64,000 nucleotides of DNA, taken from positions 1,822,701 through 1,886,700 of the forward strand of contig NZ_CM000745.1 of assembly GCF_000161455.1 (NCBI RefSeq). The letters run 5' to 3'. Numbering within the stretch: the stretch's first letter is position 1; every line of letters starts with the position of its first letter. Under the pieces are notes generated by a model that was not told where the DNA came from, made no database searches, and saw only the letters and a program-made list of their open reading frames with translations. The position numbers and the translations under genes were made by a program. Below, piece after piece: positions 32,905 to 40,824 of the stretch. This DNA comes from Bacillus pseudomycoides DSM 12442. Its GTDB lineage: Bacteria > Bacillota > Bacilli > Bacillales > Bacillaceae_G.

Positions 32905-33932
32905 ATTTTCATACACATATTATTCCTGAAACATTTCCGGATTTTGAGGAGAAGTTTGGTGGTGGACGTTGGCCGATATTAAATCGCACTTGTACATGTG
33001 GTGCTGCGATTATGGTTGGTGGGAAAAACTTTCGCGATGTGACAGATCAAGTATGGTGCCCGGAGAAAAGAATTGAAGATATGAACCGTGAAGGTGTTGA
33101 TATACAAGTATTATCACCAATTCCTGTTACATTTTCCTATTGGGCAAAACCAGAAGAAGCTGAAGCAATGGCGCGTATTCAAAATGATTTTATTGCGGAA
33201 ACCGTCTTGGCATATCCAGATCGTTTTGTTGGATTAGGAACAGTGCCAATGCAAGATGGAGAAACGGCAGTTCGTGAGATGGAGCGATGCATAACAGAAT
33301 TAAACTTACATGGAATCGAAATTGGAACGAATGTAAATGGGAAAAATTTAGATGATCCTTCATTTATTGAGTTTTTCCGGATGGCTGAAAAATGGCAGGT
33401 TCCAATTTTTATTCATCCGTGGGAAACATTAGGGCGAGATAGAATGCCGCATCATAATTTTATGTATACAGTTGGGATGCCAAGTGAAACGGCTCTTGCC
33501 GCAGCTACACTTATATGGGGCGGGATAATGGAGAAGTTTCCTAGGTTAAAAATTTGCTTTGCTCATGGTGGAGGTTCTTTTCCATATATTTTGCCGCGAT
33601 TAGATCAAGGGTGGCAAGTATGGCCACATCTGAGATTAACTACATATCCTCCGAGCCATTACGCAAAGAAATTTTACTTCGATTCTTTAAACTATGATCC
33701 TATCAACCTTAAATATATGATAGAGCGATTTGGACATGAAAAGATTTTTATGGGGTCGGATTATCCGTTTTTACTACGAGAAATTCAGCCAGGTAAAGTA
33801 ATTGACGAGACACTTGATTTATCAGAGGAGCAAAAGGAAGCTATGCTTGGCGGAAATGCAGCGAGTTTCTTAAATGTTGATATGAAAAAAAGAGGTGTAG
33901 TATATGCAGAAAGCACAAACACCAGAGAGTAA
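32889..33932 (+). CDS. nbaD: ACMS decarboxylase (2-amino-3-carboxymuconate-6-semialdehyde decarboxylase)
   Basis: A 347-residue amidohydrolase-2 family zinc decarboxylase that converts ACMS to 2-aminomuconate-6-semialdehyde. Seen: N-terminal D-F-H-T-H metal motif (H8, H10); IFIHPWETLGRDRMPHHNF with the next metal His; FAHGGGSFPYILPR; and GSDYPF with the catalytic Asp. ATG is preceded by GTGGAGGA, which lies within the end of the dioxygenase gene; the two genes overlap by 16 bases, so translation is coupled. Confidence 0.92.
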   Translation: MEVRIDFHTHIIPETFPDFEEKFGGGRWPILNRTCTCGAAIMVGGKNFRDVTDQVWCPEKRIEDMNREGVDIQVLSPIPVTFSYWAKPEEAEAMARIQNDFIAETVLAYPDRFVGLGTVPMQDGETAVREMERCITELNLHGIEIGTNVNGKNLDDPSFIEFFRMAEKWQVPIFIHPWETLGRDRMPHHNFMYTVGMPSETALAAATLIWGGIMEKFPRLKICFAHGGGSFPYILPRLDQGWQVWPHLRLTTYPPSHYAKKFYFDSLNYDPINLKYMIERFGHEKIFMGSDYPFLLREIQPGKVIDETLDLSEEQKEAMLGGNAASFLNVDMKKRGVVYAESTNTRE

Positions 33933-34362
33933 ATTAAATGAAATGGGACTCACACTACCAGCTATTCGTCCAGCGGTAGGTAATTATGTAAGTTGTGTAA
34001 GGGTCGGAAACTTATTGTTTACTGCTGGACAAGGTGTTGACCAGTACCATGGGAAATTAGGTAAAGATGTATCAATAGAAGATGGATATAAGGCAGCTAG
34101 GCGGTCTATGTTGAACTTATTAAGCGTTGTAAAGAATGAACTCGGTGATTTAAATAAGGTGAAACGAGTTGTGAAGTTACTTGGATTTGTAAATAGTACA
34201 GAAGATTTTATTGATCAGCCAAAAGTGATGAACGGTGCATCCGATTTATTAGTAGATGTTTTTGGTGAAAAGGGAAAGCATGCTCGTTCCGCTGTTGGAA
34301 TGGCTCAACTACCGAATAATACAACAATTGAAATCGAGATGGTTTTAGAAATTGTAGAGTAG
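33904..34362 (+). CDS. nbaF: RidA/YjgF-family 2-aminomuconate deaminase
   Basis: A 152-residue RidA/YjgF-superfamily protein. In meta-cleavage clusters for aminophenol or 3-hydroxyanthranilate, this position is taken by 2-aminomuconate deaminase (NbaF/AmnD), which releases ammonia. Seen: LFTAGQGVDQYHGKLGKD, an Arg-containing HARSAVGMAQLP segment where the RidA catalytic Arg lies, and an IEIEMVLEIV C-terminus. ATG is 29 bases inside the preceding gene's end, after AAGAGGTG. Role assigned from context; a general RidA role is less likely. Confidence 0.82.
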   Translation: MQKAQTPESKLNEMGLTLPAIRPAVGNYVSCVRVGNLLFTAGQGVDQYHGKLGKDVSIEDGYKAARRSMLNLLSVVKNELGDLNKVKRVVKLLGFVNSTEDFIDQPKVMNGASDLLVDVFGEKGKHARSAVGMAQLPNNTTIEIEMVLEIVE

Positions 34363-34374
34363 GAGGTAAAGAGT

Positions 34375-35844
34375 GTGAATAAAGAACTATTAGCTGAAAA
34401 AATGAAAGTAAAAGATGCGAAGTTATTTATTGATGGTCAATATGTCGATGCGATGTCCGGCGAAACGTTCGATACGTTCAATCCATCGACAAATAGAAAA
34501 CTTGCCTCTGTTGCACAAGCAAATGAAGAGGATACTAAGCGAGCAATAGACGTAGCGGGGCGTACATTCACAAGTGGTATCTGGAGTAAAATGCCTGTGG
34601 AAGAGCGCTCAGCTATTTTATGCAAAATGTCCGATTTGATTATGCAAAAAGTAGATGAATTAGCGTATATAGAGACACTTGATGTCGGAAAGCCAATAAA
34701 AGAAAGTCGTGGTTTTGATATTCCGCGTTCTGCACATAATTTTCGTTTCTTTGCCGAGATGGCAAAGTATATAGTACATGAACATTATGATAAGCATAAC
34801 TTTATGTCATATGCAAAATACGCACCAGCAGGAGTAACGAGCTTAATTATTCCTTGGAATTTGCCATTTATGCAGATGACGTGGAAGGCGTCAGCTGCAC
34901 TAGCCGCTGGTAATACAGTAGTTGTGAAACCAGCATCTTACACGCCGCTAAGTGCAGTCATGCTTGGTGAAATTGCGAATGAGGCCGGGCTACCTCCAGG
35001 TGTACTGAATATTATTACAGGGCCAGGAAGTACGGTAGGAACGAAAATGACGACGCACCCGTCTGTAAGACGTATTTCATTTGTGGGGGAAAGTAATACA
35101 GGGAAAACAATTATGCGGAATGCTTCAGAAAACTTAATACCAGTTTCATTAGAATTAGGCGGAAAATCAGCAAACATTGTATTTGAAGATGCTGACTTAG
35201 ATGAAGCAGTACAAGGATCGATTGAAGCAATTTATCGGAATCAAGGAGAAATTTGTTTAGCTGGTTCAAGATTACTTGTACAGGAAAGCGTATATGAACA
35301 GTTTCTAGAGAAATTTGTAACAGCGGTGAAAAACATAAAAGTGGGAGATCCTCTTGATGAAGATACAGATATGGGAGCGCTTGTTTCGAAATCACATCTA
35401 GAAACAGTTGATCAGTACGTGGAAATAGGTCTTTCAGAAGGAGCAAAATTAGCCCACGGCGGAAAAAGAATCGAGAGTTTAGCACAAGGGAACTTTTATG
35501 AACCGACTATATTATATGATGTCGATAATCGTATGCGTGTAGCTCAAGAAGAGATTTTTGGTCCAGTTTTAGTTGTTATACCATTTAAAACAGAAGAAGA
35601 TGCAATTCGTATCGCAAATGATTCTATTTATGGTTTAGCGGGAGTTGTTTGGACAAATGATCTTAGAAGAGCACAACGAGTTGTTTCGCAAATTGATTCG
35701 GGATTATTATGGATTAATTGTTGGTATGTGCGAGATTTACGTACTCCATTTGGTGGTTCTAAGGCAAGTGGTATTGGCCGAGAAGGTGGACGCCATAGTT
35801 TTGAATTTTATACAGAAGCAAAGACAGTTACGATGAAATTATAA
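34375..35844 (+). CDS. nbaE: 2-aminomuconic-6-semialdehyde dehydrogenase (aldehyde dehydrogenase family)
   Basis: A 489-residue NAD+-dependent aldehyde dehydrogenase. In this context it oxidises 2-aminomuconate semialdehyde to 2-aminomuconate. Seen: PWNLPFMQMTWKASAAL, the SFVGESNTGK cofactor region, catalytic Glu in LELGGKSANIV, catalytic Cys at 294 (NQGEICLAGSR), and EEIFGPVLVV. Start is GTG after AGGAGG. It ends at TAA; the next bases enter the bcr1-like repeat, whose TTTAT flank includes the stop codon. Confidence 0.9.
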   Translation: MNKELLAEKMKVKDAKLFIDGQYVDAMSGETFDTFNPSTNRKLASVAQANEEDTKRAIDVAGRTFTSGIWSKMPVEERSAILCKMSDLIMQKVDELAYIETLDVGKPIKESRGFDIPRSAHNFRFFAEMAKYIVHEHYDKHNFMSYAKYAPAGVTSLIIPWNLPFMQMTWKASAALAAGNTVVVKPASYTPLSAVMLGEIANEAGLPPGVLNIITGPGSTVGTKMTTHPSVRRISFVGESNTGKTIMRNASENLIPVSLELGGKSANIVFEDADLDEAVQGSIEAIYRNQGEICLAGSRLLVQESVYEQFLEKFVTAVKNIKVGDPLDEDTDMGALVSKSHLETVDQYVEIGLSEGAKLAHGGKRIESLAQGNFYEPTILYDVDNRMRVAQEEIFGPVLVVIPFKTEEDAIRIANDSIYGLAGVVWTNDLRRAQRVVSQIDSGLLWINCWYVRDLRTPFGGSKASGIGREGGRHSFEFYTEAKTVTMKL

Positions 35845-35845
35845 A

Positions 35846-35968
35846 GTGAAACTTCCATCAGTGGGGGCTTCACCAATCGGGCTTTTACGAGCAGTTATCC
35901 CCCGCCTATCTTTTTTGCTTCTCTCTGAAACCTGAGGTGGGGGTCTTACTGCCTGCGAATAGCGGGGG
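35846..35968 (-). repeat. bcr1-like repeat element inside the catabolic cluster
   Basis: A GC-richer, strongly foldable block of about 123 bp. Read on the minus strand it goes from CCCGCTATTCGCAGGCAGTAAG to CCCCACTGATGGAAGTTTCAC and is followed by TTTAT. Its ends match the element at 21051-21148. The TTTAT on the other side is not clear. Identified as bcr1-like from recalled features (B. cereus-group-specific, TTTAT target). Confidence 0.6.
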
Positions 35969-35981
35969 AAAATGAATGTTC

Positions 35982-36009
35982 CATCAGTGGAATGGTATTT
36001 CCACTGATG
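35982..36009. repeat. Perfect 11-bp inverted repeat next to the bcr1-like element
   Basis: CATCAGTGGAA - TGGTAT - TTCCACTGATG. The arm repeats the motif TTCCATCAGTGG found at the other edge of the bcr1-like element. It lies about 37 bases upstream of the hydratase start. Confidence 0.7.
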
Positions 36010-36046
36010 TGTTCTAAATATAGATTTTAAAAATGAGGTGAGATAA

Positions 36047-36826
36047 ATGCAAGTGTTAATAAAGGAATTAGCAGATGAACTTATACAGGCAGAACAAACG
36101 TGTAGACCAATTTCGCCTTTCACGGAAAGGTATTCAAATCTATCAGTTTTAGATTCGTATAACATTCAGCTCGAAGTAGTGGGACGAAAGTTAAGACAAG
36201 GCCGCACAGTGATTGGGAAGAAAGTTGGACTTACGAGTAGTGCAATGCAGCAAATGCTTGGGGTAGATGAACCAGATTACGGACATTTACTAGATGATAT
36301 GAAAGTAGAAAGTGGAAGTGTAATCTCGGTAGATTCGTTTGTATCTCCAAAAGTAGAAGCGGAAATTGGATTTGTTTTAGCTGAGGATTTAAGTGGACCT
36401 AATATTACATATGTAGATGTGCTAATGGCAACGAAATATATTGTACCTACACTTGAAATTATTGATAGTCGTATTGCAGATTGGAAGATTAAGCTTGTCG
36501 ATACAGTAGCAGATAATGGTTCTTCTGCAAAAGTAGTTGTTGGTGAAAAGATGTCCAATGTATCTGAAGTAGATTTGCGTACGGCTGGAATGGCGCTCTA
36601 TAAAAATAATAGTTTAATTGCTACTGGAGCAGGAGCAGCGGCATTAGGACATCCTGCACAAGCGGTTGCTTGGCTAGCGAATAAACTTAGTGAATTTCAT
36701 ATTTCATTGAAGGCAGGGGAATTAATTTTGCCAGGTGCATTATCGGGCGCTGTTTCAGTTCAATGTAATGATGTAATTCAAGCCGATTTCGGATCTCTTG
36801 GTTCGGTTTCTATTAAATTTGTATAG
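36047..36826 (+). CDS. nbaH: 2-oxopent-4-enoate (2-keto-4-pentenoate) hydratase
   Basis: A 259-residue enzyme of the hydratase/decarboxylase (MhpD/DmpE/DmpH) family. Sequence segments such as SRIADWKIKLVDTVADNGSS match MhpD (SRIRDWSIGFVDTVADNAS) better than oxalocrotonate decarboxylases. It is therefore assigned as the hydratase making 4-hydroxy-2-oxovalerate. Metal-binding acidic residues lie in SPKVEAEIGFVL. ATG follows GAGGTGAG. It is paralogous to 38774-39562. The bcr1-like repeat separates it from the dehydrogenase gene. Confidence 0.84.
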   Translation: MQVLIKELADELIQAEQTCRPISPFTERYSNLSVLDSYNIQLEVVGRKLRQGRTVIGKKVGLTSSAMQQMLGVDEPDYGHLLDDMKVESGSVISVDSFVSPKVEAEIGFVLAEDLSGPNITYVDVLMATKYIVPTLEIIDSRIADWKIKLVDTVADNGSSAKVVVGEKMSNVSEVDLRTAGMALYKNNSLIATGAGAAALGHPAQAVAWLANKLSEFHISLKAGELILPGALSGAVSVQCNDVIQADFGSLGSVSIKFV

Positions 36827-36858
36827 TTTTATAGTTGTGTGAAAAGGAGGGGATATAT

Positions 36859-37758
36859 GTGGGGAAAGTGAAGGCGGCTATTATAGGCTCCGGAAATATC
36901 GGTACGGATTTAATGTGTAAATTAAGAAGAAGTGAAGTAATTGAAATGACTGCCATGATAGGGATAGATTCTGAATCAGATGGATTAAGGCGAGCGAAGG
37001 AAGAAGGATATGAGATTTTTGATAATGGTATACAAGCAATTATTGAGAATCCTAGCATAGCGGATATTATATTTGATGCAACTTCAGCCAAAGCTCATAT
37101 TCGTCACGCGGAAGTTTTAAGAGAGTTAGGGAAGCTAGTGATTGACTTGACCCCTGCAGCATGTGGTCCATTTGTTTGTCCAGCTATACAAGATGCTACT
37201 CATGTAGAAATGCGAAATGTCAATATGATTACATGTGGTGGGCAGGCAACAATTCCAATTGTTCATGCAATCAATGAAGTAGCGGACGTTGCGTATGCGG
37301 AGATAGTTGCTACGATTTCTAGTTTAAGTGCAGGTCCAGGTACACGGGCAAATATTGATGAATTTACGATTACAACAAAGCGTGGGATTGAAGAGGTTGG
37401 GGGAGCAGACTGTGGGAAAGCACTTATTATATTAAATCCTGCGGATCCTCCTATTTTAATGAGAGATACAGTATATTGCGAAGTTAAGCATATGGATGAA
37501 TTCATTATTGGGCAAGCGATTTGTAAGATGGTTGAAGTAGTTAGGTCATACGTTCCAGGATATTCTTTGAAACAGGAACCGATGTTTGATGGGAACCGTG
37601 TGACTGTATTTTTAGAGGTAGAAGGAGCCGGAGATTACTTTCCGCCGTATGCTGGTAATTTAGATATTATGACAGCAGCGGCATTAAAAGTTGGTGAAGG
37701 ATTTGCATCTCGAATAATTGGAGAGCAGAAGCGAGGTGTGATGAGTGAAAAGAAATAG
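36859..37758 (+). CDS. nbaJ: Acetaldehyde dehydrogenase (acylating)
   Basis: A 299-residue CoA-acylating acetaldehyde dehydrogenase (DmpF/MhpF type) that turns acetaldehyde into acetyl-CoA and channels substrate from the partner aldolase. Seen: N-terminal Rossmann motif AAIIGSGNIGTDLMCKL; catalytic Cys126 in MITCGGQATIPIVHA; and ADPPILMRDTVYC. Start is GTG seven bases after AAGGAGGGG. The aldolase gene starts 14 bases before its stop, as expected for this two-protein complex. Confidence 0.9.
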   Translation: MGKVKAAIIGSGNIGTDLMCKLRRSEVIEMTAMIGIDSESDGLRRAKEEGYEIFDNGIQAIIENPSIADIIFDATSAKAHIRHAEVLRELGKLVIDLTPAACGPFVCPAIQDATHVEMRNVNMITCGGQATIPIVHAINEVADVAYAEIVATISSLSAGPGTRANIDEFTITTKRGIEEVGGADCGKALIILNPADPPILMRDTVYCEVKHMDEFIIGQAICKMVEVVRSYVPGYSLKQEPMFDGNRVTVFLEVEGAGDYFPPYAGNLDIMTAAALKVGEGFASRIIGEQKRGVMSEKK

Positions 37759-38770
37759 TGATATGCCAATCAAAATAACTGAGGTTTGTTTGCGTGATGG
37801 AAGTCATGTAATGAGGCATCAATTTACAGAGGAACAAGTTCGGTCTGTAACTAGGTCGTTAGATGAGGCTGGTATGCATTATGTTGAGGTTAGTCATGGG
37901 GATGGATTAGGTGGTTCCACTTTGCAATATGGAAAATCGTTAGTAGATGAAATGAAACTCATTGAAGCGGCAGTGGAAGAATGTAGACAGTCAAAGGTAG
38001 CTGTGTTACTTATTCCTGGTATTGGCACTGTCCATGAATTAAAACAAGCAGAAAGCATTGGAGCAAGACTTGTTCGTGTAGCAACCCACGTAACGGAAGC
38101 GGATGTTTCCGCTCAACATATTCATTTTGCACGAGAATTGGGTATGGAAGTGTGTGGTTTTTTAATGATGGCACATTCGGCACCGATACAGAAATTGGTA
38201 GAACAAGCAAAACTTATGGAAAGTTATGGGGCACAAGCTGTCTATGTAACAGATTCAGCTGGAGCTTTATTGCCTCATGAAGTACGTGAACGTATCCAGG
38301 CATTACGTCAATCTCTAAATATCGAAATCGGCTTTCATGGCCACAATAACCTTTCTGTTGCAGTAGCGAATACGATTACTGCAATTGAAGAAGGAGCAAC
38401 CCGAATTGATGGAAGCGTCCGCTGCCTTGGAGCTGGAGCTGGGAACGCGCAAACAGAGGTATTGTTAGCTGTATTGGATCGGATGGGATATACGCTAGAT
38501 GTAGATTTGTATAAAATGATGGATTTGGCAGAGGATATTGTTGCACCGCTGTTACCAGGGCCACAAGAAATTCAAAAAGGTAGTCTTGTCATGGGATACG
38601 CTGGTGTATATTCAAGCTTTTTACTACATGCTGAGAGAGCTGCTCATAGATTTGGTGTAGATGCTCGTGATATTTTAATAGAACTTGGCAAGAGAAAAGT
38701 AGTTGGTGGGCAAGAAGATATGATTTTAGATGTAGCAGCTGAATTAGCAAAGATAAAAACGGGGGTGTAA
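37745..38770 (+). CDS. nbaI: 4-hydroxy-2-oxovalerate aldolase
   Basis: A 341-residue DmpG/MhpE-type aldolase that splits 4-hydroxy-2-oxovalerate into pyruvate and acetaldehyde using a divalent metal. Seen: TEVCLRDGSHVMRHQF (metal Asp and catalytic region) and the metal motif GFHGHNNLSVAVANT (H-x-H), plus the C-terminal DmpG-type communication domain with YAGVYSSFLLHAERAA. Start is GTG after GAGGTGTGATGA, overlapping the dehydrogenase gene. The protein pair would form a channelling complex. Confidence 0.92.
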   Translation: MKRNSDMPIKITEVCLRDGSHVMRHQFTEEQVRSVTRSLDEAGMHYVEVSHGDGLGGSTLQYGKSLVDEMKLIEAAVEECRQSKVAVLLIPGIGTVHELKQAESIGARLVRVATHVTEADVSAQHIHFARELGMEVCGFLMMAHSAPIQKLVEQAKLMESYGAQAVYVTDSAGALLPHEVRERIQALRQSLNIEIGFHGHNNLSVAVANTITAIEEGATRIDGSVRCLGAGAGNAQTEVLLAVLDRMGYTLDVDLYKMMDLAEDIVAPLLPGPQEIQKGSLVMGYAGVYSSFLLHAERAAHRFGVDARDILIELGKRKVVGGQEDMILDVAAELAKIKTGV

Positions 38771-38773
38771 AAT

Positions 38774-39562
38774 ATGGCTTTAGTTAAAGGAGCGGATTCA
38801 GAGATTATTGAATATTTACTTCAGGCGGAGAGGGAACGAAAAGAAGTAGTAAAGGTAACAGATCAGCATCCGGATTTAACGGTAGAAGATGCTTACATAT
38901 TGCAAAAACAATTAGTTGAACAAAAGATGAAAGAAGGATCCAAACGAGTTGGTGTAAAGCTTGGGTTAACGAGTAAAGCGAAACAACAAATGATGGGGAT
39001 TGAGGAAGCAATTTACGGTTATTTATTACATGATATGTTAGCGTTTGAATGGGAACCTGTGCAGTATGAAACGTTGATTCATCCAAAAGTAGAACCAGAG
39101 ATTGCCTTTTTAATGGGAGATGATTTACAAGGTACTAGCGTTACAGCGGATGATGTATTAAAGGCAACGAAATATGTTACGCCAGCTTTGGAAATTATTG
39201 ATAGTCGTTATTTGAATTTTAAATTTACATTGCCTGATGTAATTGCAGATAATTGTTCATCCTCAAAATTTCTATTAGGAAGCAAATGGATTAACGCTCA
39301 GGAAATAGACTTAGCTAATGTTGGAATGGTTATGTCGAAAAACGGTAAAACGGCGACAACTGGTACAGGGGCAGCTGTACTTGGACATCCGGCAACAGCA
39401 ATTGCTTGGGCGGTAAATAAACTTGGATTACAAAATGAAGGGTTAAAAAAAGGTGATATTGTGCTAAGTGGGGCATTATCTGAAGCGGTTGCTTTCAAAA
39501 CTGGAGACGCTATTATTGCGCAGTTTGAAGGATTGGGTAGTGTATCGATGTTTTGTGAATAA
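38774..39562 (+). CDS. nbaG: 4-oxalocrotonate decarboxylase (2-oxo-3-hexenedioate decarboxylase)
   Basis: A 262-residue hydratase/decarboxylase family enzyme. The segment SRYLNFKFTLPDVIADNCSS matches XylI/DmpH decarboxylases (SRYENFKFDLISVVADNASS). MGIEEAIYGYL also matches XylI's MGVETPIYGFL. It is therefore the decarboxylase, forming 2-oxopent-4-enoate. It starts 3 bases after the aldolase stop. Homologous to the hydratase at 36047-36826; the two normally form a complex. Confidence 0.85.
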   Translation: MALVKGADSEIIEYLLQAERERKEVVKVTDQHPDLTVEDAYILQKQLVEQKMKEGSKRVGVKLGLTSKAKQQMMGIEEAIYGYLLHDMLAFEWEPVQYETLIHPKVEPEIAFLMGDDLQGTSVTADDVLKATKYVTPALEIIDSRYLNFKFTLPDVIADNCSSSKFLLGSKWINAQEIDLANVGMVMSKNGKTATTGTGAAVLGHPATAIAWAVNKLGLQNEGLKKGDIVLSGALSEAVAFKTGDAIIAQFEGLGSVSMFCE

Positions 39563-39583
39563 AGAGCAAAGCGAGAGATGGGT

Positions 39584-39778
39584 ATGCCAATTGTACAAAT
39601 TCAAGTTATTGAGGGTAGAAAACAGGAGCAGATTCAAAATCTCATTTCAAATGTTACAGATGCAGTTGCAAAAAGTTTGGATGTAGATGTTGAACGTGTA
39701 CGTGTACTAGTAAATGAGATTCCGGGTTCGCATTGGGGTGTCGGAGGAAAGGCGAAAGGTAGTGTGGAAGAAAAATAG
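39584..39778 (+). CDS. 4-oxalocrotonate tautomerase family protein
   Basis: A 64-residue tautomerase of the 4-OT family. The mature protein would begin with catalytic Pro1 (M-P-I-V-Q-I-Q-V-I-E-G-R), so the start is the ATG giving Met-Pro, not the in-frame codon 6 bases upstream. R11-like and R39-like positions appear as GRKQEQI and VERVRVLVNE. It would isomerise 2-hydroxymuconate to 2-oxo-3-hexenedioate before decarboxylation. Last gene of the cluster; a strong terminator follows. Confidence 0.88.
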   Translation: MPIVQIQVIEGRKQEQIQNLISNVTDAVAKSLDVDVERVRVLVNEIPGSHWGVGGKAKGSVEEK

Positions 39779-39789
39779 TGTTGTTAAGT

Positions 39790-39825
39790 AAAAGTAATTC
39801 TTATTTTTAATAAGAATTACTTTTT
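39790..39825 (+). terminator. Terminator of the aromatic catabolic cluster
   Basis: Stem AAAAGTAATTCTTATT / AATAAGAATTACTTTT with a 3-nt loop and T residues. Confidence 0.9.
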
Positions 39826-39920
39826 GTTTGTAGCGCGAAAGTAAGAGAGTTAGGTGGTGATACGCTTCATCTAACTTGGATAAGGTGTCTAAATTATAGG
39901 GAATTTTTATAAGGATGTTC

Positions 39921-39977
39921 TTGCAATAAAATAGAAAAAATGAGTATAATGAAAAAGTAGTTAGTCAAACTAATTAC
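39921..39977 (+). promoter_or_regulatory. marR promoter with overlapping palindromic operator
   Basis: -35 TTGCAA (39921-39926), 18-bp spacer, -10 TATAAT (39945-39950), then the near-perfect palindrome GTAGTTAGT-CAA-ACTAATTAC at 39957-39977, covering the likely transcription start. This is the classic layout for autorepression by a MarR protein. Confidence 0.7.
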
Positions 39978-40016
39978 TTTGGAGAAGGATATTGAAAAAA
40001 GGAGAGACTGGGAGCA

Positions 40017-40562
40017 ATGACTTCAAAAAACGATTCTCATCCTTTAGGGATAGAACCTTATGCAAAGTTGATAAAAACGACAGTATCAGCAGACACGGAC
40101 CCAATCGTAGCAAAACTTGGTTTACTGATGCTATGGACATCTGATGATGTTTTGGATGCAGTCGATCTGGATTTAGCGCCACTTGGAATTTCTGAAAGTA
40201 AATTAGATTTTTTATTGTTGTTTATTTTACGTGAAATTGAATCGAATGAGGAAGAAGCTAGTATGAGTCCTTCAGCTATTGCAAACCGTTTAGGAATTAC
40301 ACGCGCTTCAGTCACTGGATTATTAGATTGGATGGAAAAACGCGCATTAATTGTAAGGTACCACCATGCTGAAGATCGCAGAAGATTAAAGGTGAAGATT
40401 ACTCCGAAAGGAAAAGAACTTGTTTTTCTTTCCTTACCAACTTTTTGGTCTTCGTGTGCATCATTGGTGGAAGATTTTAATCAAGAAGAACGTCAAATAT
40501 TAGAGAAATTATTAAATAAGATGCAAATAAACATGCGATTGAAAGTGGGAGAAGGTAGGTAA
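40017..40562 (+). CDS. MarR family transcriptional regulator
   Basis: A 181-residue MarR-type winged-helix repressor. The wHTH lies about residues 85-135 (SPSAIANRLGITRASVTGLLDWMEKRALIVRYHHAEDRRR, with the D-x-R wing motif as E-D-R-R-R). An N-terminal extension of about 40 residues precedes the usual fold. ATG follows GGGAG. Palindromic operator candidates lie over its promoter and upstream of the next gene, an MFS transporter, which fits a regulator-exporter pair. The ligand is unknown; nearness to the catabolic cluster may be coincidental. Confidence 0.87.
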   Translation: MTSKNDSHPLGIEPYAKLIKTTVSADTDPIVAKLGLLMLWTSDDVLDAVDLDLAPLGISESKLDFLLLFILREIESNEEEASMSPSAIANRLGITRASVTGLLDWMEKRALIVRYHHAEDRRRLKVKITPKGKELVFLSLPTFWSSCASLVEDFNQEERQILEKLLNKMQINMRLKVGEGR

Positions 40563-40595
40563 ATAAGTTGATTATAAAAATCAACTTATTTATTC
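40561..40595 (+). terminator. Terminator after marR
   Basis: Stem AAATAAGTTGAT / ATCAACTTATTT with a 7-nt loop and T-rich tail. Confidence 0.75.
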
Positions 40596-40598
40596 GGC

Positions 40599-40625
40599 CA
40601 TATAGTTAGGTTACCTAACTATATG
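40599..40625 (+). promoter_or_regulatory. Perfect palindromic operator between marR and the MFS gene
   Basis: CATATAGTTAGGT-T-ACCTAACTATATG: 13-bp arms around one base. Its core TTAGGTTACCTAA resembles the TTAGTCAAACTAA core of the operator at 39957-39977. Confidence 0.7.
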
Positions 40626-40824
40626 TGTGGCTAACGAAATGAGAGGAGGTGATGAAATAATTAAATCAATATTGTATTTTCGGTAAAGGAGTTGAAAAGG
40701 GTTAAGTTAAGTAGAGGACGTAAAAAGCAATAATTTTTTATGATTTTATTTTAGGCACTTTTGAGGCGCGGAATGTAAACAGTATGAATTTAAATGACAA
40801 CTTTACTAAAGAGGAGGATTCAAG

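Noticed and set aside
40640..40660. Strong AGGAGGTGATG in the MFS leader
   Set aside because: It leads only to ATG-AAA-TAA, so no meaningful peptide; noted only as a possible leader.
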